Source: an uncultured Enterorhabdus sp. (GTDB lineage Bacteria > Actinomycetota > Coriobacteriia > Coriobacteriales > Eggerthellaceae). From it: DNA of 59,706 bases. Each line of letters opens with the position of its first letter. Position 1 is the first letter of the stretch. The stretch is taken from positions 1 to 59,706 of the forward strand of contig CANSES010000004.1 in assembly GCA_947645965.1 (NCBI GenBank). The letters run 5' to 3'. The notes under the pieces are model-generated. The model was not told the DNA's origin and made no database searches. It saw nothing but the letters and a program-made list of their open reading frames with translations. This document shows, piece after piece, positions 7,551 to 14,548 of the stretch. Both the position numbers and the translations under genes were made by a program.

Positions 7551-8018
7551 ATGAGAGTATTCATTCGCCGGAACCGCTACGCCATCAGCGCCTGCGCCAT
7601 AACTCTGGCCGCTGTGGCCCTGCTCGGCTTCTACGGCATCAGCCAGGCCAGCGCCGCCGAGGACGGAACCGCAAACGCGAACGTCGAACAGCGCTGGGAG
7701 GGCGACTTGGAGGCCCGGGCCGCCAACGACAAGGCCGCCGACCTCGTCGAGACGCAAGGGCGCGAGGGCACAACCGAGACCGACAACCCCGCGAACGGCA
7801 AGGCCGTCAACGCGGAGATCGACGGGATCGAGGAGACCCCCCGAGAAGACTCCGCCTGCAATATAGTCGCCGACGAGAACCGCGAGCCCGACACGGAAGC
7901 GGATGAGGCGCGCACCGCCTATCTCGTCGCGGATGAGTCAAGCGCCTCAAACGAATGCCTTGAAATCAACGCGAGCTCTCGCGACGAAGCCGAGCACGCG
8001 GACCACCCGGGCGCGTGA
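7551..8018 (+). CDS. Exported acidic low-complexity protein, unknown function
   Basis: This is a 155-residue protein with a clear N-terminal signal: basic MRVFIRRNR, a hydrophobic core at residues 11-30, and a likely signal-peptidase site at ASAA. The mature part is dominated by Glu, Asp, Ala, Asn and Thr with no folded-domain motif, and it should be strongly negatively charged and disordered outside the membrane. The start follows AAAAGGAG. It is monocistronic and ends at a strong terminator (8025-8065). Two cysteines near the C-terminal part could form a disulphide. No homologue is recognised. Confidence 0.65.
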   Translation: MRVFIRRNRYAISACAITLAAVALLGFYGISQASAAEDGTANANVEQRWEGDLEARAANDKAADLVETQGREGTTETDNPANGKAVNAEIDGIEETPREDSACNIVADENREPDTEADEARTAYLVADESSASNECLEINASSRDEAEHADHPGA

Positions 8019-8024
8019 CGGCAG

Positions 8025-8065
8025 CGGCCCCCTTCGGCCGTGCGGCTGAAGGGGGCCGTATATTC
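8025..8065 (+). terminator. Intrinsic terminator after the exported acidic protein
   Basis: CGGCCCCCTTC (8025-8035) pairs with GAAGGGGGCCG (8048-8058) around a 12-nt loop, followed by TATATTC. This perfect 11-bp stem begins 7 bp after the stop codon. Confidence 0.75.
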
Positions 8066-8178
8066 AAGAGTTTTCTTTCTTCGAATGAGCGCGTATGATC
8101 GGCGAAGGGCGCCGTCAGACGAGACGGTCGCATTTCATATCATGTATCGGGCCGCGTGCTCGATCGGCGGCGCCCCTT

Positions 8179-8892
8179 CTACATGAGGCGCACGGTGCTC
8201 TTGCGCTGAACGCGCGGCGTGCGACAGGCGAACAGACCGTGGCGATTGCAATAGGCGAAGATGGTGCCGAGACCGCGGTAGGGGAAGCGCGCATCGGCCG
8301 TCTGCTCGGGGTACAGCTTGCGGAAGAACACCTGATCGGTGGTCACGTAGGCCATAAAGCTGATGAAATGGTCCTTGCCCATGGGGTGGTCCATCGTGAG
8401 ATACACCTCGCCGTCGGCCACTTCCACCCGGGGCAGGTGGGCGGACGGGTCGGTCGCCTCTGCGCTTTCGGAAGAGTCGGCGGACTGATCGGCGGCGACC
8501 CCAGTCGGATTCTCAGGGGCCGCGGGAATCTTCCCATCCTCGGCGTTCTCCACTTCCAGCACCGGCAGCGCGATGCCACAACAGCTGATAGACGCCTCCC
8601 CCGTCGCATGGATGACGTTGCCGCACAGCGGGCACACGTAGAACTTCGCCCGCAACAGGTTGCCCGCGCGGTTGGCGTTCACGATCTGCTCGCCGGACAG
8701 AAGCTCGGCCACCGACACGCCGAGAGCGCAGGCCAACGGCTCCACCAGGGTGATGTCGGGCAGTCCACGGTCCGTCTCCCACTTCGACACCGCCTTATCG
8801 GTGATGCCGAGCCGATCGGCCAACTGCCGCTGGGTCATTCCCGCCCGCTCGCGCAGGGCGCGAATGGACGCGCCGCTGATATATGAGGTCAT
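8179..8892 (-). CDS. XRE helix-turn-helix regulator fused to a desulfoferrodoxin domain
   Basis: This is a 237-residue fusion. Residues 8-66 are an XRE-type DNA-binding domain (MTQRQLADRLGITDKAVSKWE). Residues 83-110 match the desulforedoxin centre of desulfoferrodoxin, with iron-ligand pattern Cys87-x2-Cys90 and Cys104-Cys105. After a disordered acidic linker, residues 150-220 match the superoxide-reductase centre, with His152 (AHLP), His169 and His175 (HPMGKDHF), Cys215 and His218 (YCNRHG), so all five expected ligands are present. The usual Glu-Lys before the first histidine is Ser-Ala. It is probably a cytoplasmic regulator that senses superoxide or redox state through its iron centres, or a scavenger recruited to DNA; this is inference. 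The start follows AAGGAGGAG. Confidence 0.8.
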   Translation of the reverse strand: MTSYISGASIRALRERAGMTQRQLADRLGITDKAVSKWETDRGLPDITLVEPLACALGVSVAELLSGEQIVNANRAGNLLRAKFYVCPLCGNVIHATGEASISCCGIALPVLEVENAEDGKIPAAPENPTGVAADQSADSSESAEATDPSAHLPRVEVADGEVYLTMDHPMGKDHFISFMAYVTTDQVFFRKLYPEQTADARFPYRGLGTIFAYCNRHGLFACRTPRVQRKSTVRLM

Positions 8893-9055
8893 GGGGTGCT
8901 CCTCCTTCTGAATGTTGAACGCCGCCGATTATGGGCGCTCGCGACCGCCCTGGCAACCTACGCTCCGTAGACCCCGCCAACCGCCCGCAGGCGCCCTCAT
9001 GGCCGCCCATCGCCTATACTGGCGGAAACGGAAACGAACGGGGAAAGGCAACATC

Positions 9056-9436
9056 ATGATGAGCGTGCTGTGCGTGGGGGCGGGCGGTTTCGTGGGCGCG
9101 GTGAGCCGCTATGGCCTCGGCCTCATTCCCTTGGGGTCCGAGCTGCCGCTCATGACCCTGCTCATCAACTTCGTCGGTTCCGTGGTCATCGGCGCGGTCG
9201 TGGAAGCGGCGTCCCTCTCCCCGAACGCCCTGCCCCGCGAGGCGGTGCTCTTCTTGAAGGTGGGTCTCTGCGGCGGCTTCACCACCTTCTCCACCTTCTC
9301 CCTGGAAACCCTAGAGCTCATCGAAGGCGGTCAATGGCTCGCCGCCGGCGCCTACGCCCTGGCCAGCGTCGCCCTCTGCGTGGTCGGTGTCTTGGCCGGC
9401 AAGATGCTGACCCGCGCGCTCATGCCAGCTGGGTAA
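9056..9436 (+). CDS. crcB: CrcB/FluC fluoride channel
   Basis: This is a 126-residue four-helix membrane protein. Family signatures GGFVGAVSRYGL (start of helix 1), LLINFVGSVVIG (helix 2, with the pore Asn) and GGFTTFSTFSLE (helix 3, with the Phe-box and polar track) are all intact. FluC proteins form dual-topology dimers that export fluoride from the cytoplasm. There is a single copy here, as expected for a homodimeric type. The start follows GGGAAAGG; an alternative ATG is 3 bp downstream. The upstream region was checked for a fluoride riboswitch and none was recognised. Confidence 0.92.
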   Translation: MMSVLCVGAGGFVGAVSRYGLGLIPLGSELPLMTLLINFVGSVVIGAVVEAASLSPNALPREAVLFLKVGLCGGFTTFSTFSLETLELIEGGQWLAAGAYALASVALCVVGVLAGKMLTRALMPAG

Positions 9437-9459
9437 CCCCTCCCCAAAAAAAGCCACGC

Positions 9460-9490
9460 TTGACTTAAAGCCAACTTCAAGGTTTACGGT
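9460..9490 (+). promoter_or_regulatory. MerR-type promoter ahead of the cupin gene
   Basis: TTGACT (9460-9465), 19-bp spacer, TACGGT (9485-9490). The region carries an imperfect dyad with half-sites CTTGACTT and ACTTCAAG. The overlong spacer suggests activation by a MerR protein, but none is encoded next to it. Confidence 0.5.
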
Positions 9491-9523
9491 GACCCTCCGT
9501 GCCAAAAAGAGAAGGAGGTCACC

Positions 9524-9955
9524 ATGACCAATGACGACCGAACTAATAACTGCAGCCCCCTCTTCGGTCTGGGCGAGCCGAACGACGCCTACGCGCAGTA
9601 CTTCACCGGGCAGTCGTATCTGAACCCGTTGACCGACCCGGCCCAGACCCAATTCGTTGCCAACGTCACCTTCGAGCCCGGCTGCCGCAATAGCTGGCAC
9701 ATCCACCATGCGGAAGAGGGCGGTGACCAGATCCTGCTCGTCACCGACGGCGAGGGCTGGCACCGGGAATGGGGCCAGCCGGCCCGCAAGCTTCTGCCCG
9801 GCGACGTGGTGACCATCCCTGCCAACGTGAAACACTGGCACGGCGCGGCGGCCGATAGCTGGATGAGCCACGTGGCCTTCGAGGCCCCGGGCGTCGGCTG
9901 CGCGAACGAGTGGTGCGAGCCCGTCACCGACGAGGAGTACGCCGCACTTTCCTAA
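9524..9955 (+). CDS. Cupin-domain protein
   Basis: This is a 143-residue single-domain cupin. Motif 1 is NSWHIHHAEEGGDQILLV and motif 2 is PGDVVTIPANVKHWHG, giving His, His, Gln/Glu and His positions able to hold a metal ion. Small cupins of this type occur beside carboxymuconolactone-decarboxylase-like proteins and act as quercetinase-like or detoxifying enzymes, but no such partner is present here. The start has a near-perfect AGAAGGAGG site 5 bp upstream. It is probably monocistronic and induced from the 19-bp-spacer promoter. The substrate is unknown. Confidence 0.82.
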   Translation: MTNDDRTNNCSPLFGLGEPNDAYAQYFTGQSYLNPLTDPAQTQFVANVTFEPGCRNSWHIHHAEEGGDQILLVTDGEGWHREWGQPARKLLPGDVVTIPANVKHWHGAAADSWMSHVAFEAPGVGCANEWCEPVTDEEYAALS

Positions 9956-9981
9956 GCCGCAACACCCCACAGCGACGCCTT

Positions 9982-10065
9982 CGTAGGGGCGGGCTTGAGC
10001 CCGCCCGTCAACCACCGTCGAACGTCAACCTCATCCGAGCGGGCGGCCTGAAGGCCGCCCCTACG
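9982..10065. repeat. Dispersed palindromic intergenic repeat, copy A
   Basis: This 84-bp unit begins CGTAGGGGCGG and ends CCGCCCCTACG. Each end is itself a hairpin (GGGCGGGCTTGAGCCCGCCC, and GGGCGGCCTGAAGGCCGCCC). Related units lie at 11399, 37338, 44075 and 46844, all between genes. It may act as a REP-like element or terminator. Confidence 0.75.
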
Positions 10066-10190
10066 GGCCCCGGGGGCCGCGGGGCAACTATTGGGCTCTC
10101 AGCGCCGCGCCGTCATGGGGGCGGCGCTCTTTTTCGCAAAACGTTAGAGTACACTACGGGCATTGCCGATTTCGAGAAAGGGCGCCCCCC

Positions 10191-11375
10191 TTGCACGCCA
10201 CCGTCACTGCTCCCTTCGCCTTCCTGCGCGAGCACGCCGTGCTTGCGGTATCGGCCGTGGCGGCGGTGGCTTCCATGGTGGCGGTGCCGCCCGATGGGGC
10301 GTATCTGGGGTACTTCGACTGGAAGACCCTCGGCTGCCTGTTCTGCGTGCTGGCCGTGGCGAGCGCCCTGCGGCTCATGGGTGCCTTCGACCGCGCGGCC
10401 CGGGCCGTCATCGCACGATTCGGCAGCCCACGGCCGCTCGCGCTGGCCCTCGTACTCACCACCGCGGCGCTCTCCTGCGTGGCCACCAACGACATGGCCC
10501 TCATCATGATGCTGCCCCTGTCGGCCGCCACCCTCGTGGGCGCAGGGCAGGCGCGCCTCGTGCCCGCGGTCTTCATCATGCAGAGCCTGGCGGCGAACCT
10601 CTGCGGCATGATCGTGCCCTTCGGCAATCCGCAGAACCTGTATTTGTACTCCTATTACGACCTGCACCTCGGCGACTTCCTGAGCACCATGGCGCTGCCC
10701 TTCGCCGTGTCCACGGCCGGCGTCGTTGCTGTCACCTGGTGGCTCGCAGGACGCACAAGTGCCGGCGGCAATCATTCCCAGACAACTTTCTCTGCGCCAG
10801 CCACCGCCATCCCCGCCATGCCGCTCAGTCGACGGCGCCTCGGCGTCTACGGCGCGCTGCTCGTCCTCACCTTGCTGGCGGTGTTCCACGTGCTGCCCAT
10901 CGCCGTAGCCGTTGCTGCCGTGGCTTTCACCCTGGCCGTCCTCGACCGACGCTCCCTCGTCGCCGTGGACTATCCGCTGCTGCTCACCTTCGCCTGCTTC
11001 TTCGTCTTCGCGGGAAACATGGCACGCATCCCCGAACTGGCCGCTTGGCTCGGCCCGCTCATGGACGAGCAGGGCCTCATCATCAGCGCCGGTGCGAGCC
11101 AGGTCATCAGCAACGTGCCTGCCGCCGTGCTGCTGTCGCATTTCACGGCCGCCTGGCAGCCCCTGCTCGTCGGCGTGAATATCGGCGGTGCGGGCACCTT
11201 GGTGGGTTCCCTGGCCAGCCTCATCACCCTTCAGCATTTCACCAGCGTGCGGAAGGTGTTTCCCCAGACGCGGGCGATGCCCGAGCTGTCCACTGCCCGC
11301 TTCCTCGGCCTGTTCACCCTGCTGAACATGGCCTTTCTCGTGGTATTGCTTGTGGTTTGCGGGTTCTCTTGGTAG
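10191..11375 (+). CDS. SLC13/ArsB-type (ion transporter superfamily) permease
   Basis: This is a 394-residue membrane protein with about ten hydrophobic segments in two halves. ATNDMALIMMLPLS in the first half and GASQVISNVPAAVLLS in the second are the paired re-entrant-loop motifs of the ion-transporter (DASS/ArsB/NhaD) superfamily, and FGNPQN resembles the cation or substrate site. Such proteins move anions such as dicarboxylates, citrate or arsenite, usually with sodium or protons; the substrate is not readable. The start is a TTG at 10191 preceded by GAGAAAGGG. It is flanked on both sides by copies of the dispersed palindromic repeat. Confidence 0.78.
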   Translation: MHATVTAPFAFLREHAVLAVSAVAAVASMVAVPPDGAYLGYFDWKTLGCLFCVLAVASALRLMGAFDRAARAVIARFGSPRPLALALVLTTAALSCVATNDMALIMMLPLSAATLVGAGQARLVPAVFIMQSLAANLCGMIVPFGNPQNLYLYSYYDLHLGDFLSTMALPFAVSTAGVVAVTWWLAGRTSAGGNHSQTTFSAPATAIPAMPLSRRRLGVYGALLVLTLLAVFHVLPIAVAVAAVAFTLAVLDRRSLVAVDYPLLLTFACFFVFAGNMARIPELAAWLGPLMDEQGLIISAGASQVISNVPAAVLLSHFTAAWQPLLVGVNIGGAGTLVGSLASLITLQHFTSVRKVFPQTRAMPELSTARFLGLFTLLNMAFLVVLLVVCGFSW

Positions 11376-11398
11376 GTGCACGCGGGACCTGCCGCAAC

Positions 11399-11423
11399 GG
11401 GCGGGCTGAAGCCCGCCCCTACG
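11399..11423. repeat. Dispersed palindromic repeat, half copy B
   Basis: Only the right-hand hairpin is present (GGGCGGGCTGAAGCCCGCCC then CTACG), 23 bp after the permease stop codon, where it could serve as a terminator. Confidence 0.65.
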
Positions 11424-11603
11424 GGGCCGCCAAGGGCCGAGGCGTCCTCTATTATCCTCGCTTGCGGATAGTCTAGGGGTTTGCTAGAATTATTTTGCGC
11501 CGAATGATTCCCCTTCTCGTCGTGCAGCGGGCCGGGGATTTGTCCAATGCACCGGGTGGGTCGAGAGTGGCGCACGGCCCATCGCCAGCGAGAAAGGTGC
11601 ATC

Positions 11604-12035
11604 ATGGGCGTGATCAAGGCCGTATGCACAAGCGACATCAAGGGCATCCAGAAATCCGAACAGGCTTCCATCGAACTGCGCGCCGACTGGGGCATCGAGG
11701 GCGACGCCCACGGCGGTCCGTGGCACCGCCAGGTCAGCCTGCTGTCCTCCGAGCAGGTCGAGGCCTTCAAGGCCCGCGGAGCCGACGTGGACCACGGCTC
11801 CTTCGGCGAGAACATCGTCGTTGAGGGCTTCGACTTGAAGAGTCTCCCCATCGGTACCCGCTTCACCTGCGGCGACGCGATGCTGGAACTGACCCAGATC
11901 GGCAAGCGGTGCCACACCCACTGCGCCATCTATCACCAGGTGGGCGACTGCATCATGCCCCGCGAAGGCGTCTTCTGCAAGGTCATCGCCGGCGGCACCA
12001 TCGCCCCCGGCGACCCCATCGAGATCGCCTCGTAA
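11604..12035 (+). CDS. MOSC-domain protein
   Basis: This is a 143-residue stand-alone MOSC domain. It shows the family pattern GIEGDAHGG and WHRQVSLLS, then HGSFGENIVVEG, and near the end CHTHCAIYHQVGDCIMPREGVFCKVI. MOSC domains are found at the C-terminus of molybdenum-cofactor sulfurases and in small sulfur-carrier or Moco-binding proteins. In organisms rich in molybdoenzymes, small MOSC proteins often accompany MoaB/MogA functions. The cysteine-rich segment fits sulfur or cofactor handling. The start follows GAAAGG. A longer in-frame reading to 11547 lacks a binding site. Confidence 0.82.
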   Translation: MGVIKAVCTSDIKGIQKSEQASIELRADWGIEGDAHGGPWHRQVSLLSSEQVEAFKARGADVDHGSFGENIVVEGFDLKSLPIGTRFTCGDAMLELTQIGKRCHTHCAIYHQVGDCIMPREGVFCKVIAGGTIAPGDPIEIAS

Positions 12036-12051
12036 CAGCTGCAGCAGCCCT

Positions 12052-12120
12052 GGAGGAAATACTGTAAATGCTTCTAGTATTTCCTCCCGTACGAAAACAG
12101 GAGAAATACTAGAAGCATTT
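12052..12120 (+). promoter_or_regulatory. Mutually exclusive hairpins in the region before hipBA
   Basis: Block A GGAGGAAATAC (12052-12062) and block C GGAGAAATAC (12100-12109) are both complementary to block B GTATTTCCTCC (12077-12087). The B-C pairing extends to about 21 bp, because the arms 12066-12087 and 12100-12120 are near-perfect inverted repeats. It lies 17 bp after the MOSC stop codon. It may be a terminator without a T-tract, an attenuator, or a regulator-binding site. Confidence 0.55.
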
Positions 12121-12151
12121 ATGGTATTAGTTGACCTTCCGAGTCTGTTCT

Positions 12152-12242
12152 ATTACTGCGTACGCACGAATTATCGCTATTCCATGGACTTTTTCGGCGT
12201 ACGCAGTAATTTCTTCTCTCTCTGTCAAAATTGAGGCGTACG
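12152..12242. promoter_or_regulatory. Regularly spaced GCGTACG boxes upstream of hipB
   Basis: Perfect 14-bp arms ATTACTGCGTACGC (12152-12165) and GCGTACGCAGTAAT (12197-12210) form an inverted repeat. The core GCGTACG recurs at 12158, 12197 and 12236, exactly 39 bp apart, ending 21 bp before hipB. HipB proteins autorepress through multiple palindromic operators, so these are the likely sites. Confidence 0.6.
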
Positions 12243-12263
12243 TCGAAATAGAGGGAGACCGCC

Positions 12264-12482
12264 ATGAGCCCCGTTTACACATCGAAGGACATCGGAGCGG
12301 CCATTCGCGCCGAACGCAAGCGCCAGAAACTCACTCAGACCGAGTTGGCCAACTTGTGCGCTGTCAGCCTCTCCTTCATTTCCAATTTGGAAAACGGCAA
12401 GGCGACAACCGAACTGGAAAAAACGCTCCGCGTGCTCAACACCCTCGGCCTCGACCTCATGGTCGCGAAACGAGGCGAGTAA
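12264..12482 (+). CDS. hipB: HipB-like XRE antitoxin and repressor
   Basis: This is a 72-residue helix-turn-helix protein with SKDIGAAIRAERKRQKLTQ, LCAVSLSFISNLENGKA and a short C-terminal strand LGLDLMVAKRGE, the usual HipB layout. It should dimerise, bind operator repeats upstream, and hold HipA inactive on DNA. It is followed 2 bp later by hipA, so translation is coupled. The start follows GAGGGAG. It has somewhat lower GC than neighbours, consistent with transfer of the module. Confidence 0.88.
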   Translation: MSPVYTSKDIGAAIRAERKRQKLTQTELANLCAVSLSFISNLENGKATTELEKTLRVLNTLGLDLMVAKRGE

Positions 12483-12484
12483 CC

Positions 12485-13759
12485 ATGAACCTGCCTATTT
12501 ATCGCGACACCGCCGACGGGCCCATTATCCTCGGCGCCCTCGCCCGAACGGCGGGCGAGATTACCTTCCGCTACGATGACGGCTACCTCGCCTCACCCTA
12601 TGCCGCAGCGCTCTCTCTTTCGCTCCCTCTGCGCCCTGAACCCTACCGTGAACAGGAACTGACTCCTTATTTCCGAGGGCTTCTTCCCGAAGGAGCCGCC
12701 CTGGAAAACCTCTGTCGCAGCATGAGCATTGCCGTCGACGACTACTTCGGGTTGCTCGCTGTCTGTGGCCTCGATTGTCTCGGTGACCTCATTATCAACC
12801 CCGCTGCCTATGCGGAACCACGCGCTTATGAGCCTATCTCCCTCGCTCATATAAAATCTATGGCTGGAAAACCAGGGAAGATCGACCAGTCGATCGAGGC
12901 GGCCCGACTTTCTCTCGCAGGCACGCAAAACAAGTGCGGCCTCTTCCACGACCCCCAGGCGCCCATGGACGAAGGCTGGTATCAGCCCATCGGCGGTGCG
13001 CCCTCGAATCATATCGTCAAATTCGCCCGCGAAGACCTGAGCGATCTGATGCAGGTGGAGCACCTCTCCATGGCTTGCGCAACAGCGTGCGGTCTCAATG
13101 CGGCTCGCACCTCACTCATCAATCCGCCCCAGCCCATTATCTGCGTCGAACGCTACGATCGGCTCACCGCCGCGCCCGAGCCCATCGACGACCTGCCAGC
13201 GCCAGCACGACGACATCAGGAAGACCTCACCCAGGCCTTCGGCCTCATGCCGAGCGCAAAATACCGCGAACTTCAGCCTAGCAGCATCCAGGCTATCGCT
13301 GATTTCCTTCGTCGCCATTCCGCTCAGCCGGCCCGCGACCTGCGCGCTTTCACGGCCCTCATCCTGTTCAACTATCTCATGGGCAACTGCGACAATCATC
13401 TGAAGAACATGTCCATTCTCTATGCCCCCGACTGGCGTTCGTTTATCTTGGCACCGGCCTACGACCTGGTGAGCACAACCTATTTCGCTCGATTCTCTCG
13501 CGAAATGGGCATGGCCATCGGCGAGCATATCGATATCGACGAGGTCGTCCCCGCAGATTTCCGCATTCTCGCCGAACACCTCGGCGTCGGCATGGGACTG
13601 CTTCGCGACATCATTCGTCAATTCACCGCCCGAGCAATCCCAGCTCTCCGCGAAGAAAGCAGTCACCTGGAAGACGAGGGCTATGCTGCAGCGCCTTATA
13701 TTGCCGACGATATTGAAGCAGACATCGCACCGAGGCTCGACCTCCTCGCCGGCCTGTGA
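12485..13759 (+). CDS. hipA: HipA-like Ser/Thr kinase toxin
   Basis: This is a 424-residue kinase toxin, near the full length of the E. coli protein (440). Landmarks are the N-terminal subdomain ending LPEG (67-70), the regulatory loop SLAGTQNK (143-150), the ATP-anchoring HIVKF (Lys179), the catalytic stretch MGNCDNHLKNMS (Asp303, His305, Asn308) and the metal-binding AYDLVS (Asp327). HipA proteins phosphorylate aminoacyl-tRNA synthetases such as GltX and induce growth arrest; the target here is not readable. All catalytic residues are intact, so it should be active unless HipB restrains it. It overlaps no other gene and ends 114 bp before the next. Confidence 0.9.
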   Translation: MNLPIYRDTADGPIILGALARTAGEITFRYDDGYLASPYAAALSLSLPLRPEPYREQELTPYFRGLLPEGAALENLCRSMSIAVDDYFGLLAVCGLDCLGDLIINPAAYAEPRAYEPISLAHIKSMAGKPGKIDQSIEAARLSLAGTQNKCGLFHDPQAPMDEGWYQPIGGAPSNHIVKFAREDLSDLMQVEHLSMACATACGLNAARTSLINPPQPIICVERYDRLTAAPEPIDDLPAPARRHQEDLTQAFGLMPSAKYRELQPSSIQAIADFLRRHSAQPARDLRAFTALILFNYLMGNCDNHLKNMSILYAPDWRSFILAPAYDLVSTTYFARFSREMGMAIGEHIDIDEVVPADFRILAEHLGVGMGLLRDIIRQFTARAIPALREESSHLEDEGYAAAPYIADDIEADIAPRLDLLAGL

Positions 13760-13873
13760 TCTCACGTCCCCCGCTACCTCTTCGTTACGATTTTGGCCGG
13801 GGCATGGGAGCGAGGGCCGTGGTATAGTGGCGGTGGCTTCATTCGCAGCTCAAACGACCCTCAAGGAGCCCCC

Positions 13874-14329
13874 ATGATTACCACCGAAGTGGCGTTTGCC
13901 CGCTCTACTTGGCGGAAATCTCGCGAGTTCAGCGCAGCCCTGCACGATCTGGCCCAGCGTATGCCCATGGAGCTGGTGCGCCTCTACGTCACCGAAGGCG
14001 TGCGCACGCCGCGGGTGCGCACCGACTACTACGATCGCATCGACGAGCTGCGCGCCCTGCGCCAGGAAGCCCTATTAGGCGAGATGCCGCATATCGAGGC
14101 CCAGGCCGAGATCTGGCTGGACGAGCACCCCGCCGAGGCGGCCCGCATCGCCGCCGAGAACGGCTTCACCGAAGCCAACGCCGAAATGCTGTTGGGCACC
14201 GCCGTGATGAACGGCACGAGCCCCGCCTTCGGCTTCACGCCCGAAACCTACCTCATGGCCCCCAGCCTGCGCGTCTACGAGTTGTTCATCTGGTACGACG
14301 AGAGCGAGCGCTGGACCTGCGAGCGCTAG
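13874..14329 (+). CDS. Hypothetical cytoplasmic protein
   Basis: This is a 151-residue protein, charged and predicted largely helical, with no signal peptide or membrane segment. The segments PMELVRLYVTEGVRTPRVRTD and EAQAEIWLDEHPAEAARIAAENG suggest short repeated amphipathic helices, and the C-terminus is aromatic and acidic (FIWYDESERW). The start follows AAGGAG. It is preceded by about 110 bp of non-coding sequence and followed by a strong terminator shared with the convergent peptidase gene. I do not recognise a family. Confidence 0.6.
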   Translation: MITTEVAFARSTWRKSREFSAALHDLAQRMPMELVRLYVTEGVRTPRVRTDYYDRIDELRALRQEALLGEMPHIEAQAEIWLDEHPAEAARIAAENGFTEANAEMLLGTAVMNGTSPAFGFTPETYLMAPSLRVYELFIWYDESERWTCER

Positions 14330-14434
14330 GGTCCGCAAAAAGCGTTCGCCATCTGCGGAACCGAAACCGCGGCCGAACCGTCGCGAGACCCGGTCGCGCA
14401 CCTGCAAACCCGCGCGCCCACCCCCCCTCGCAGC

Positions 14435-14476
14435 AAAAAAGGGCCGCCGACCTCTTCACCGGTCGGCGGCCCTTCT
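14435..14476. terminator. Strong bidirectional terminator between convergent genes
   Basis: A perfect 12-bp GC stem, GGGCCGCCGACC (14441-14452) and GGTCGGCGGCCC (14461-14472), is flanked by AAAAAA on the left and TTCT on the right. On the minus strand it ends in TTTTTT, ideal for the S10 peptidase transcript. Confidence 0.85.
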
Positions 14477-14548
14477 CATACCGCTACGCGCAAACGCCAT
14501 CCCGCGCCCACGCGAACGACGCGCGGCGGGCAAAGCGGCGCGGATACC

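Noticed and set aside
8900..9055. Possible fluoride riboswitch ahead of crcB
   Set aside because: The conserved pseudoknot elements of the crcB motif were looked for and not found; only a small CTACG/CGTAG hairpin is present.
12131..12263. HipA reading extended upstream to 12131 in the same frame
   Set aside because: The extension runs through hipB and the operator repeats; the ATG at 12485, 2 bp after hipB, gives a protein of normal length and start.
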